In this document: in pieces, positions 1 through 6,671 of the stretch
Layout: the number at the start of each line of letters is the position of its first letter
How positions within the stretch are numbered: position 1 is the first letter of the stretch
Assembly (NCBI GenBank): GCA_015222595.1
Contig: JADFVP010000236.1
Span: forward strand, 1-8,853
DNA: 8,853 bases
DNA from: Pseudomonadota bacterium
GTDB taxonomy: Bacteria; Desulfobacterota; GWC2-55-46; JADFVP01
Direction of reading: 5' to 3'
Translations under genes and position numbers: made by a program
Notes under the pieces: generated by a model
What the model was told of the DNA's origin: nothing
What the model saw: only the letters and a program-made list of their open reading frames with translations
Databases searched by the model: none

Positions 1-461
1 CCACTGGCGGGCTCGACAAAATGAAAACCTAGCCCGGAGAGTCGTCTTATATTGGCCTGCAGTATCGGGCTCTCCCACATAGCGGTATTCATTGCAGGTG
101 CAAAGAGAACCGGCACGGTAGCTGCGGCGATTATGGTCGAGAGCAGATCGTCGGCGATTCCCGCTGCGGCCTTGGCTATAATGTTGGCCGTGGCCGGGGC
201 CACCACAATTATGTCGCACTCCTGGGCGAGCGAGATGTGGTCTATATCGAACTCCTCGTTCGCGTCGAACATGTTGGTGTGAACCTTTGAGCGCGCTAAT
301 GTGGAAAGGGAGAGCGGCGTGATGAACTCAGCTGCCGCGCGCGTCATAACAGGGCGCACCGTAGCCCCTGCTCGAATGAATAGTCGAGTAAGTTCCAACG
401 CCTTGTAGGCGGCTATGCCGCCGGTGACACCAAGCATTATTCTCTTTGACTTCAGTTCCAT
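1..461 (-). CDS. coaBC: Phosphopantothenoylcysteine decarboxylase / phosphopantothenate-cysteine ligase, N-terminal part (cut by window edge)
   Basis: CoaBC makes 4'-phosphopantetheine for coenzyme A: the CoaB part joins cysteine to phosphopantothenate and the FMN-dependent CoaC part decarboxylates the product. Only the first 153 codons are here, all of them CoaC (an HFCD flavoprotein). Visible marks are the N-terminal GVTGGIAAYK flavin-binding loop (residues 11-20), the catalytic histidine in DHIS (H75), the VVAPATANIIAK stretch (86-97) and the substrate-binding PAMNTAMW motif (122-129, N125). H75 and N125 fall at the numbers I recall for E. coli Dfp. The frame stays open to the edge, so the C-terminal ligase domain should lie beyond it. 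The ATG at 461 has an AGAGG site eight bases upstream, and the gene begins 11 bp after the MBL gene ends, so the two are probably co-transcribed. Identification is secure; bifunctionality is inferred from the family. Confidence 0.95.
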   Translation of the reverse strand, partial: MELKSKRIMLGVTGGIAAYKALELTRLFIRAGATVRPVMTRAAAEFITPLSLSTLARSKVHTNMFDANEEFDIDHISLAQECDIIVVAPATANIIAKAAAGIADDLLSTIIAAATVPVLFAPAMNTAMWESPILQANIRRLSGLGFHFVEPAS

Positions 462-469
462 CTAAAAAA

Positions 470-475
470 CCTCTA
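470..475 (-). promoter_or_regulatory. Shine-Dalgarno site of coaBC overlapping the upstream stop codon
   Basis: On the minus strand the TAG stop of the MBL gene is part of TAGAGG, which sits eight bases before the coaBC ATG. The ribosome site of coaBC is therefore formed by the end of the preceding gene, an arrangement expected to couple the translation of the two. It also supports the chosen coaBC start. Confidence 0.7.
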
Positions 476-1141
476 AAGGCGAATATTTACGATAAAGGCG
501 TTACTCTCGCGCTCTTCGCCTACGGTCGTATCGGGCCCGTGGCCGGGGAGCACTCGCACCGAATCGTCTAGCGGAAGTATGCGGCTCTTTATAGATTCCA
601 TAAGTGTATCGAAGGAGCCTCCCTCAAGATCGGTTCTGCCTATTGAGCCCGCGAAGAGCGTATCTCCGGTAAAGAGCAGCCGGTCGGACTCGGAGTAGAG
701 CGAAACTCCTCCGGGGGTGTGCCCCGGCGTGTAGATAACCTCGAGCGTAATGGAGCCGAGCGAGAACTTTGCGCCGTCTTGAAAGTAGATGTCGGGCATG
801 GGCTGCGACACGGTCGGCACCCCGAAGATTGCGCCGCGCTCCTCGGCCTCGGAGTACAGCACCGCATCCGCCTTATTGATGCATATCTGCGCACCGGTCT
901 CGGCCTTAACGGCCCCGTTGCCGCCTACGTGGTCGAAGTGGCCGTGGGTGTTGAGTATGAACTTGGCCTCTATCGATTTATCTTTTAGCGCCGAGAGTAT
1001 TCTGTCGGTGTCTCCGCCCGGATCGATAACAAAGGCCTCGCGCGTTTCAACGTCCCAGTAGACGTAACAGGCTACGTCCAAAGGGCCTACCACCATTGAG
1101 AGCAGCTCCGTTGTGTCGCCGCCGCCAAGATCGCTTATCAT
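473..1141 (-). CDS. MBL-fold metallo-hydrolase (glyoxalase II / YcbL-like)
   Basis: A soluble 222-residue metallo-beta-lactamase-fold hydrolase. The binuclear metal site is complete: THGHFDH (H66, H68, D70, H71), TPGHTPGG (H141), TGDTLF (D160) and LPGHGPDTTVGEE (H201). The GRTDL stretch (168-172) is typical of the hydroxyacylglutathione hydrolase-like subgroup. The protein is short and lacks the C-terminal helical glutathione-binding domain of classical glyoxalase II, so it resembles YcbL-type enzymes. The substrate, perhaps a glutathione or other thioester, cannot be read from the sequence. The ATG at 1141 is favoured over the internal Met16 because an AAGGAG site lies eight bases upstream; the extra 15 residues are not needed for the fold. 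It follows a likely terminator and precedes coaBC by 11 bp, suggesting a two-gene transcript with no obvious metabolic link. Confidence 0.9.
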   Translation of the reverse strand: MISDLGGGDTTELLSMVVGPLDVACYVYWDVETREAFVIDPGGDTDRILSALKDKSIEAKFILNTHGHFDHVGGNGAVKAETGAQICINKADAVLYSEAEERGAIFGVPTVSQPMPDIYFQDGAKFSLGSITLEVIYTPGHTPGGVSLYSESDRLLFTGDTLFAGSIGRTDLEGGSFDTLMESIKSRILPLDDSVRVLPGHGPDTTVGEERESNAFIVNIRL

Positions 1142-1149
1142 AAAATCGA

Positions 1150-1180
1150 CTCCTTAAAACCGAACGCGGCCGAAGCCGCG
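1150..1180 (-). promoter_or_regulatory. Leader of the MBL gene: UUCG-capped hairpin followed by a strong Shine-Dalgarno
   Basis: On the minus strand a perfect 6-bp stem, CGCGGC with GCCGCG (1165-1180), closes a UUCG loop across a C-G pair, the class of tetraloop known to be unusually stable. Nine bases later comes AAGGAG (1150-1155), eight bases before the ATG. The tract after the stem (TTCGGTTTTA) is a poor terminator tail, so I read this mainly as a leader or 5'-end hairpin. It could act as a weak second terminator. Confidence 0.45.
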
Positions 1181-1200
1181 AACAGGGTAAAAGATGAAAT

Positions 1201-1232
1201 AAAAAAATCCAAACCGTCAGGCTTAGGAATTT
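1201..1232 (-). terminator. Probable Rho-independent terminator after the nucleotidyltransferase/mutase gene
   Basis: Read on the minus strand, AAATTCC-T-AAGCC, loop TGAC, then GGTTT-GGATTT can pair with one G-U pair and two single-base bulges, and it runs straight into a tract of seven T. It lies about 100 bp after the stop of the fusion gene and before the MBL gene, a sensible place to separate the two transcripts. The imperfect stem limits confidence. Confidence 0.5.
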
Positions 1233-1329
1233 AAAGCGTCACTGTTTTCTAGCTCCTAAAAAAAGAGCCCAATACTTACCAGAGACAAAAGTCTCCCCAA
1301 ACTCCTAAAGTGCCCTGAAAGCGCGCGCT

Positions 1330-3843
1330 CTAGGCCGACTGGTATTCGCGAATCTTCTCTGAGTACCGGTCTATCAGCTCTTTAGCGGCACCCTCGGTGG
1401 CCGCCTCGGCGACTATTAGAAAGTACGGCCTGTCCTGGCTCGGATACGCCGCCACCCAGTTCTCTTTGAAGTTTATCCTTATGCCGTCCAAGAGCGTGGT
1501 GTTCTTGCCGGTAGAATCCTCGGCGAGTTTGCGCATCACGCGCCCCTTGTTCTCAAAGGCGCAGGCCACTCTGTCTTTGAGTATTATAGACGGCGGCAGT
1601 TCGCGTATCAGCCTGTGTAAGCGCACGTCCTGAATAGCGAGCATTTCAAGAATTTTCGCTATAGCGTACATACCGTCGAAGTTAGGCTGGAACTGCGGGA
1701 AGATAAACCCGCCGCTCGGCTCGCCGACAAAGATAACGTCCGCTTCGCTCGCCGCCTCCATAAGGCCGCGCGCGCTTGTCTTCGTTCTCATAACACTGAA
1801 GCCGTATGTCTTGGCCAACCGGTCTATTGCGCCCGACGAGGTGACGGGTACGGCTATTGAGCCCTCGATGCCCGCCTCTTTTGAGCACTTGAGCGTTAGA
1901 AGCGTAACGATGTTGAGCGCGGTGTCTCCGTCTATTATCTCTCCGGCGTCGTCTACCAGAAAGATCTTCTCGCCTCCTGCGTCTAAGAGCATGCCGACGT
2001 CGGCCCCGACGGAGCGAACGATATTTGAGAGCTGGGCGATCGCTTTATCGAACTCTTCGGCAGTACGCGTTACCTTTGTGCCGTCGAGGTTGGCGTTAAG
2101 CGCAATGACCTCGCAGCCGAGACGGCCAAGGATCGACGGGAAAATCCGCGAGGAGCTTCCGTAAGAGTAATCCAGCACTATCTTGAACTTCGCATCTCGT
2201 ATAACCGAAGCGTCAACAGCGGTCATAAAGGCATTCTCGTAGTACTCGAAGCCGTGGATCGGAAATACCATCTCTCCGGTCTCTTCGATAGGAACCCGGC
2301 GGTAATCTTCGCGCGAAAAGAGCCGCTCTATATTCTTCTCAAACCCCGGATGGAGATCGAGCCCGACGGAGTCGAAGAACTTGAGGTCGAGCAACAACGG
2401 GTCGAACGGAGAGCGGCGCGTATGGATGCCCCCTACTTCGGCCCCGCCTCTGGAGAGCAGCCTGCAGACCGGCATCGGCGTAACCCCGTAGTCGTGCACG
2501 TTAACACCCGTCGAGAGTATGCCTGTCATAACCGCCCTGTTTATCATGCGAGAGGTCTTGTGCGCATCGCGCGATGTCGAGACGTACGAACCCTTTTCGA
2601 GCGTCGCGCCGTATGCCGCGCCGAGCTTTGCCGCAAAATCGGGGCTCAGTTCGATATTGGCTAGCCCCGTCACCCCGTAGGTCGAGAAGATGTTCTTGGT
2701 CCACTTCTGCCCCCACACCAACGAAGAGGCCAACACGGCGTCGTCGTCCACCATCTTGTGCGGCCAAATCTTTACGTTCGCCTTTACCGTGGCGTTGCGC
2801 CCTATGGAGCAGTCGTCGCTGACGACCACATTCTCTGCAAGGTGCGCCCCGGAGCCTATATCGGTATTGTGGCCGATCACGTTCTCTTGTATCTTCGCCC
2901 CGCGCCCAACGCGGACACCGTCCCACAAAACAGAATCTATGATAACTGCGCCCTCCTCGACCGTAACCCCGGAGCCTAGAGAGGAGTTGACTATCCGAGT
3001 CTCTGCCTCAACCTTGCAGTTGTCCCCGATAACCACCCTGCCTTCGAGCGAAGAGGTGAAGTCAACGCGGGTTTCAGAGCCGGTCCAAACTTCCCTGCCC
3101 TCTACTTTATCTCCCGGAATATTGACCTTGACGCGCCCCTCTATTATATCCATGTTCGCCTGCCGGTACTCGTCCAGGCTCCCGACATCCTTCCAGTAAC
3201 CGTCGGCAACGTAGCCGTAGATCGGCTTGTCCTCCTTAAGGAGTATCGGAAAGAGGTCTTTGCTGAAGTCGAACTCCTCACCCTCAGGCAGGTAGTCGAG
3301 CACCTTGCGGTCTAGTATATAGATGCCGGTGTTGATTGTGTCGCTGAAGACCTCGCCCCAGCCCGGCTTTTCGAGAAAGCGGGTTATCCTGCCCTTCTCG
3401 TCGGTTATGACTATGCCGAAGGCGAGCGGGTTCTCAACACGCGTAAGGACTATTGTGGCTATCGCCTTCTTCTTTTTATGAAATGCCATCGCCTCGGAGA
3501 TATCGATGTCGGTAAGCACGTCGCCAGAAATAACGAGCGCAGAGTCCTTGCCCTTAAAGCCCCTCATGGCCGCGCCCACCGCGCCTGCGGTGCCCAGATC
3601 GCTGGTGGCGGTCACGTAGTCGAACTTTACGCCGAAGTCGCTCCCGTCACCGAAGTAGTCGGTTATGGTCTCGGGCTGAAAGTAGAGCAGCGCCGTTAGC
3701 TCATTTATCGAGTTCTCTTTTAGAAGATCGACAATATGCTCCATGATAGGCCGATTGACCATCGGCACCATCGGCTTTGGCATACTGTTCGTTAAGGGCC
3801 TTAACCTCGTGCCGAAACCTCCGGCCATTATAACGCACTTCAC
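1330..3843 (-). CDS. Sugar nucleotidyltransferase / left-handed beta-helix / degenerate phosphohexomutase fusion protein
   Basis: An 837-residue, three-part protein usually annotated as mannose-1-phosphate guanylyltransferase/phosphomannomutase-like. Residues 1-235 form a nucleotidyltransferase domain with the GGFGTRLRPLT signature (8-18), KPM (23-25), SGDVLTDID (106-114, metal Asp108), FLEKP (156-160) and NTGIYIL (171-177). Residues about 250-375 are hexapeptide repeats of a left-handed beta-helix. Residues about 385-837 resemble the alpha-D-phosphohexomutase fold, with the sugar loop GEPSGG (707-712). Two key mutase motifs are altered: the TASHNP phosphoserine loop appears as TRRSPFDP (475-482), and the acidic metal loop DPDxDR appears as DAGGEK (621-626). 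The nucleotidyl transfer activity looks intact; mutase activity is doubtful. The sugar and nucleotide cannot be told from sequence. The start is GTG, supported by GGAGG five bases upstream. The length matches what I recall for the family, so it is not truncated. It probably has its own promoter and terminator. Confidence 0.88.
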   Translation of the reverse strand: MKCVIMAGGFGTRLRPLTNSMPKPMVPMVNRPIMEHIVDLLKENSINELTALLYFQPETITDYFGDGSDFGVKFDYVTATSDLGTAGAVGAAMRGFKGKDSALVISGDVLTDIDISEAMAFHKKKKAIATIVLTRVENPLAFGIVITDEKGRITRFLEKPGWGEVFSDTINTGIYILDRKVLDYLPEGEEFDFSKDLFPILLKEDKPIYGYVADGYWKDVGSLDEYRQANMDIIEGRVKVNIPGDKVEGREVWTGSETRVDFTSSLEGRVVIGDNCKVEAETRIVNSSLGSGVTVEEGAVIIDSVLWDGVRVGRGAKIQENVIGHNTDIGSGAHLAENVVVSDDCSIGRNATVKANVKIWPHKMVDDDAVLASSLVWGQKWTKNIFSTYGVTGLANIELSPDFAAKLGAAYGATLEKGSYVSTSRDAHKTSRMINRAVMTGILSTGVNVHDYGVTPMPVCRLLSRGGAEVGGIHTRRSPFDPLLLDLKFFDSVGLDLHPGFEKNIERLFSREDYRRVPIEETGEMVFPIHGFEYYENAFMTAVDASVIRDAKFKIVLDYSYGSSSRIFPSILGRLGCEVIALNANLDGTKVTRTAEEFDKAIAQLSNIVRSVGADVGMLLDAGGEKIFLVDDAGEIIDGDTALNIVTLLTLKCSKEAGIEGSIAVPVTSSGAIDRLAKTYGFSVMRTKTSARGLMEAASEADVIFVGEPSGGFIFPQFQPNFDGMYAIAKILEMLAIQDVRLHRLIRELPPSIILKDRVACAFENKGRVMRKLAEDSTGKNTTLLDGIRINFKENWVAAYPSQDRPYFLIVAEAATEGAAKELIDRYSEKIREYQSA

Positions 3844-3962
3844 TTCTGCCTCCGTTCTACCCGTAAGGGAATTATCAATACGGCATATCTAAAAAATGAG
3901 TTTCTCTAAAAAAGCCGACTCAAGCGCAAAGGCGCTCGCGTATTCGTAATTTTATTGGTAAG
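3844..3962 (-). promoter_or_regulatory. Predicted 5' leader of the fusion gene, with Shine-Dalgarno and small hairpins
   Basis: Downstream of the predicted promoter lie about 120 untranslated bases. They hold a GC-rich hairpin (AGCGC, four-base loop, GCGCT, 3923-3936) followed ten bases later by a T6 tract (3908-3913), a weak 5-bp dyad CCGTA/TACGG (3861-3883), and a GGAGG ribosome site (3849-3853) five bases before the GTG start. The ribosome site is convincing. Any regulatory role of the hairpins is conjecture. Confidence 0.4.
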
Positions 3963-3969
3963 GGACTCA

Positions 3970-3999
3970 ATTTTAACAGTAATTGCGGGCTTACGTCAA
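3970..3999 (-). promoter_or_regulatory. Candidate sigma-70-type promoter for the fusion gene
   Basis: On the minus strand TTGACG (3994-3999) and TAAAAT (3970-3975) are separated by 18 bp; each matches five of six consensus bases. It lies just after the plsY stop codon, so the fusion gene can be transcribed independently of plsY. The call rests on motif match and position only. Confidence 0.5.
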
Positions 4000-4005
4000 G
4001 ATAAG

Positions 4006-4599
4006 TCAGACCCTGTTCTCGGTGCCTGCGGCCAACCTTTTTATGTTGTCGCGGTGTCTTATTATGATCACCACAGCCACTGCAACGCCGACCACCGTAA
4101 AGTGCCTGGTTCCGGGCATAAGAGAGAGGAAGACCGGCATAAGGGACGCGCCTACTATGGAGCCGAGCGAGACGTACCTTTTGAACGCAACAATCAACAC
4201 GAACGAGAGCACCACAAGGACAGCTGCTCCGGGCGAGATTGCCCCGAAGACCCCGCAGGCCGTTGCAACGCCCTTGCCGCCCTTAAAACGAGTGAAGACC
4301 GGCAAAACATGGCCGATAACAGCAGCGAATGCTACGAGACTTAACGCAAAGGGCGCCGCGCCGAGATACCACGCAACATAGACAGGCGCGAAGCCTTTAA
4401 AAAAATCGAGACAGAGGGTTATGATCCCTGCGCCCTTACCCGCGCTCCGGCGGACGTTCGTAGCGCCAATGTTGCCGGAGCCGACGCTCCGGGGGTCCGC
4501 ACCCCCCATGGCTCTGGCGACCATAAGCCCGAAAGGCACGGAGCCGAGCAGGTAGGCTATTGGCACGAGTATAAGGTGGTACGAAAAGCCGACTTCCAT
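4006..4599 (-). CDS. plsY: Acyl-phosphate:glycerol-3-phosphate acyltransferase PlsY
   Basis: PlsY is an inner-membrane enzyme that transfers an acyl group from acyl-phosphate to glycerol-3-phosphate, giving lysophosphatidic acid, the first step of phospholipid synthesis; acyl-phosphate is made by PlsX. From the ATG at 4599 the protein has 197 residues, normal for the family. The three conserved cytoplasmic motifs are present: SGNIGATNV (41-49), FKGGKGVAT (105-113) and RHRDNIKRL (181-189). Several hydrophobic segments are evident (about 8-29, 54-80, 84-102, 120-140, 145-160 and 165-180). The frame can be extended upstream to a TTG at 4647, adding 16 residues without a ribosome site. I prefer the ATG because it starts just before the first membrane segment, although its own ribosome site (GGAAAG, 12 bases away) is also weak. 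It is separated from glmS by 248 bp holding a terminator and repeats. Confidence 0.95.
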   Translation of the reverse strand: MEVGFSYHLILVPIAYLLGSVPFGLMVARAMGGADPRSVGSGNIGATNVRRSAGKGAGIITLCLDFFKGFAPVYVAWYLGAAPFALSLVAFAAVIGHVLPVFTRFKGGKGVATACGVFGAISPGAAVLVVLSFVLIVAFKRYVSLGSIVGASLMPVFLSLMPGTRHFTVVGVAVAVVIIIRHRDNIKRLAAGTENRV

Positions 4600-4702
4600 C
4601 TTTTGACCATTCTTTCCATATATAAGAGTAACTTGGACGCTGCCCAAAACATGCCTACCAACGAAAAAGAGGCGAAAAAATTAATAGAGGCATAATGTAG
4701 AC

Positions 4703-4732
4703 AGTATAAACCCCGAAGGCTTACAAAGGCAA
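4703..4732 (-). promoter_or_regulatory. Candidate plsY promoter inside the first repeat unit
   Basis: On the minus strand TTGCCT (4727-4732) and TATACT (4703-4708) are 18 bp apart. The -10 matches five of six and the -35 four of six consensus bases. It lies about 95 bp before the plsY ATG, after the glmS terminator, where a plsY promoter is needed. This is a motif-based suggestion. Confidence 0.35.
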
Positions 4733-4777
4733 GATGAACAAATACAGACCCCGGCACTTGTAATGGCAAGTATACCC

Positions 4778-4797
4778 AATAAAAACCCCGCAGGGCT
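4778..4797 (-). terminator. Possible Rho-independent terminator of the glmU-glmS operon
   Basis: On the minus strand AGCCC, loop TGCG, GGGTT forms a short 5-bp stem with one G-U pair, continuing into TTTATT. It lies about 50 bp after the glmS stop codon, within the third repeat unit. The stem is short, so this is a modest call supported by position. Confidence 0.45.
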
Positions 4798-4847
4798 AAA
4801 GGGCAAAGTAACAGGTCTCGGAGATAGATGGGTTGGGGGGAAAGGAG

Positions 4848-6668
4848 CTACTCTACCGTAACGGACTTGGCGAGGTTGCGGGGCTGGTCCACGTCCGTGC
4901 CCTTCATTACCGCTATGTGGTAGGCGAGGATCTGGAGCGGCACGGAGATGAGGATGGGTGTCAGGTGAACGGAGGTCTCCGGGATCGTAATAAAATCGTC
5001 GGCCCTACTCGATGCCTCGGTGTCCCCTTCGTTAACTATAGCTATTATCGAGCCCAGGCGCGCATGCACCTCCTCCATGTTGCCGAGCATCTTTGCGTAC
5101 GTCGCGTCTTTAGGCGCAAGGGCCACCACAGGCATCTCCTCGTCGATAAGCGCAATAGGGCCGTGCTTCATCTCGCCTGCCGCATACCCCTCGGCATGGA
5201 TATACGAAATCTCCTTCAGCTTCAGAGCCCCCTCTAACGCAATCGGAAAGTTTATGCCTCTACCGATGTAGATAAAGTCGCGGAAGTGGAAGTACCTGCG
5301 GGCCATGGCCTCTATGTAGTCGGCCGAGTCGAGTATCGTCTCAATCTTCTTCGGTATCTTAACAAGTTCGTGAATAAGCTCCTTTGTGCGCTCCTCATCG
5401 AGCGTACCGATGGTACGGCCAAAGAAGACTGCAAGCAGGTAGAGCGCGGTAAGCTGTGTTGTAAAGGCCTTGGTAGAGGCCACACCTATCTCGGGGCCCG
5501 CGTGCGTCATAAAGGTCCAGTCCGTTTCGCGCGTCAGGCTCGACTCCATTACGTTGCAGATAGAGATAACGGACGCACCCTTGCGCTTCGCCTCCTTAAC
5601 GGCGGCAAGCGTGTCGGCGGTTTCGCCGGACTGGGAAATGGCTATTACGAGCGTAGAGTCCGAGACCAGCGGGTTGCGGTACCGGAACTCCGAGGCAAGA
5701 TCCACCTCGGTCGGAATGCGGCAGAACTCCTCGAAGATATACTTGCCGGTAAGAGCCGCGTGCCACGAAGTACCGCATGCGAGAATATAGATCCTCTGCA
5801 CGCTATCGAGGTCGACATCAAAGCCGTCGAAGAAGACCTCTCCAGTCTCTTCGGCAACCTGCCCCCTGAAGGTATCGGTAACGGCGCGCGGCTGCTCATT
5901 TATCTCTTTGAGCATAAAGTGACGGTATCCGCCCTTCTCCGCCATAACCGGGCTCCAGTTTATGTTGGTCGGTTTTCTCTCTACTATATTTCCCTCGAAA
6001 TCGGTTATCTCCACCTCGCCGCCGGTTATAGAGACCATGTCGCCGTCGTGCAGAAAGACCGCGCTGCGGGTAACGTCGAGTATTGCCGGAATGTCGGAAG
6101 AAATTATGGTCTCGTTCTCGCCGACTCCGACTATCATCGGGCACTCAAGGCGTGCGCCTATTATAGTGCCCGGCTCCTTCTCGCTCAGCGCGAGCAGCGC
6201 AAAGGTTCCCTTTATGCGTTTTACCGCGCTCCGTACTGCTTCGGCAAGGCTCATGCCTTCAGCCGTAGCGCGCTGTATAAGGTGGCTCAGTATCTCTGTG
6301 TCGGTCTCGGACTTGAACTCGGCGCCAGAGGCCTTAAGCTCGTCTTTTAGAATAAGGTAGTTCTCTATAATACCGTTATGGACAACGGCCACGCCGCCTT
6401 CGAGGTGCGGGTGCGCGTTCTGCTCGCTGGGCCGTCCGTGCGTGGCCCATCTGGTATGGCCTATGCCGGTGTGCGCAGAGAGCGGACGCTTCAGTATCTC
6501 CATAGTCAAGTTGTTCAACTTGCCCACACTCCGGCGAAGCTCTATATCGGAGCCCTTCATCACGGCGATTCCGGCAGAGTCGTACCCCCGGTACTCAAGT
6601 TTCTTCAATCCTCCGAGAAGAACGTCTACGGCATCTCGTGTACCTGTATATCCGACTATTCCGCACAT
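4848..6668 (-). CDS. glmS: Glutamine--fructose-6-phosphate aminotransferase (isomerizing)
   Basis: GlmS converts fructose-6-phosphate and glutamine to glucosamine-6-phosphate and glutamate, the committing step of amino-sugar synthesis. The 606-residue length is normal. The N-terminal glutaminase domain (about 1-235) begins MCGIVGYTG, with Cys2 the nucleophile after Met removal, and has TRWATHG (72-78), HNGI (97-100) and ETDTE (121-125). Two SIS sugar-isomerase domains follow: the first with ACGTS (297-301), SQSGET (345-350) and ASTKAFTTQ (397-405), the second with ALKLKE (481-486), HAEG and KHGPIALI (501-508). The C terminus ends KSVTVE, as the family usually does. The ATG at 6668 lies three bases after the glmU stop, and its AGGGG ribosome site is formed by the last glmU codons, so the two genes are one operon and probably translationally coupled. 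Confidence 0.98.
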   Translation of the reverse strand: MCGIVGYTGTRDAVDVLLGGLKKLEYRGYDSAGIAVMKGSDIELRRSVGKLNNLTMEILKRPLSAHTGIGHTRWATHGRPSEQNAHPHLEGGVAVVHNGIIENYLILKDELKASGAEFKSETDTEILSHLIQRATAEGMSLAEAVRSAVKRIKGTFALLALSEKEPGTIIGARLECPMIVGVGENETIISSDIPAILDVTRSAVFLHDGDMVSITGGEVEITDFEGNIVERKPTNINWSPVMAEKGGYRHFMLKEINEQPRAVTDTFRGQVAEETGEVFFDGFDVDLDSVQRIYILACGTSWHAALTGKYIFEEFCRIPTEVDLASEFRYRNPLVSDSTLVIAISQSGETADTLAAVKEAKRKGASVISICNVMESSLTRETDWTFMTHAGPEIGVASTKAFTTQLTALYLLAVFFGRTIGTLDEERTKELIHELVKIPKKIETILDSADYIEAMARRYFHFRDFIYIGRGINFPIALEGALKLKEISYIHAEGYAAGEMKHGPIALIDEEMPVVALAPKDATYAKMLGNMEEVHARLGSIIAIVNEGDTEASSRADDFITIPETSVHLTPILISVPLQILAYHIAVMKGTDVDQPRNLAKSVTVE

Positions 6669-6671
6669 ACG

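Larger units (their letters stand above)
4697..4808. repeat. Three degenerate tandem repeats of 37-38 bp between plsY and glmS
   Basis: Three head-to-tail units run 4697-4733, 4734-4770 and 4771-4808. On the plus strand each has a TAnAnACCCCG core (CCCCG at 4711, 4749 and 4786) and ends in GGCAAG or GGCAAAG (4728, 4765, 4802), so the period is 37-38 bp. Units 1 and 2 agree at about 20 of 29 aligned columns around the core, and most of the differences are transitions. The array fills much of the 248-bp gap. It does not read as a protein and is too short, too degenerate and too closely spaced to be a CRISPR array. Its function is unknown to me. Confidence 0.55.

Noticed and set aside
1282..1295. 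GAGAC-TTTT-GTCTC hairpin shortly after the fusion gene
   Set aside because: Only a 5-bp stem, and the nearest T tract is about 17 bases further on, enclosed in another weak stem; the structure at 1201-1232 is a better terminator.
4600..4647. Upstream TTG start for plsY, adding 16 residues
   Set aside because: No ribosome site, and the added residues are not part of the family; the ATG at 4599 begins just before the first membrane segment.
4557..4769. A 70-codon frame on the minus strand running through the repeats into plsY
   Set aside because: It overlaps the start of plsY out of frame and takes its sequence from the repeat units; no ribosome site and no known family.
4697..4808. CRISPR array
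   Set aside because: The units abut each other without unique spacers and are degenerate, and no cas gene is present.
5286..6350. A 354-codon open frame on the plus strand opposite glmS
   Set aside because: It lies wholly within a clear glmS gene, shows no recognisable family motifs and has the low-complexity look of a reverse-frame translation. Biased codon use on the coding strand explains it.
6669..6671. glmS ribozyme/riboswitch upstream of glmS
   Set aside because: Only three bases separate glmU and glmS, so there is no room for the ribozyme.
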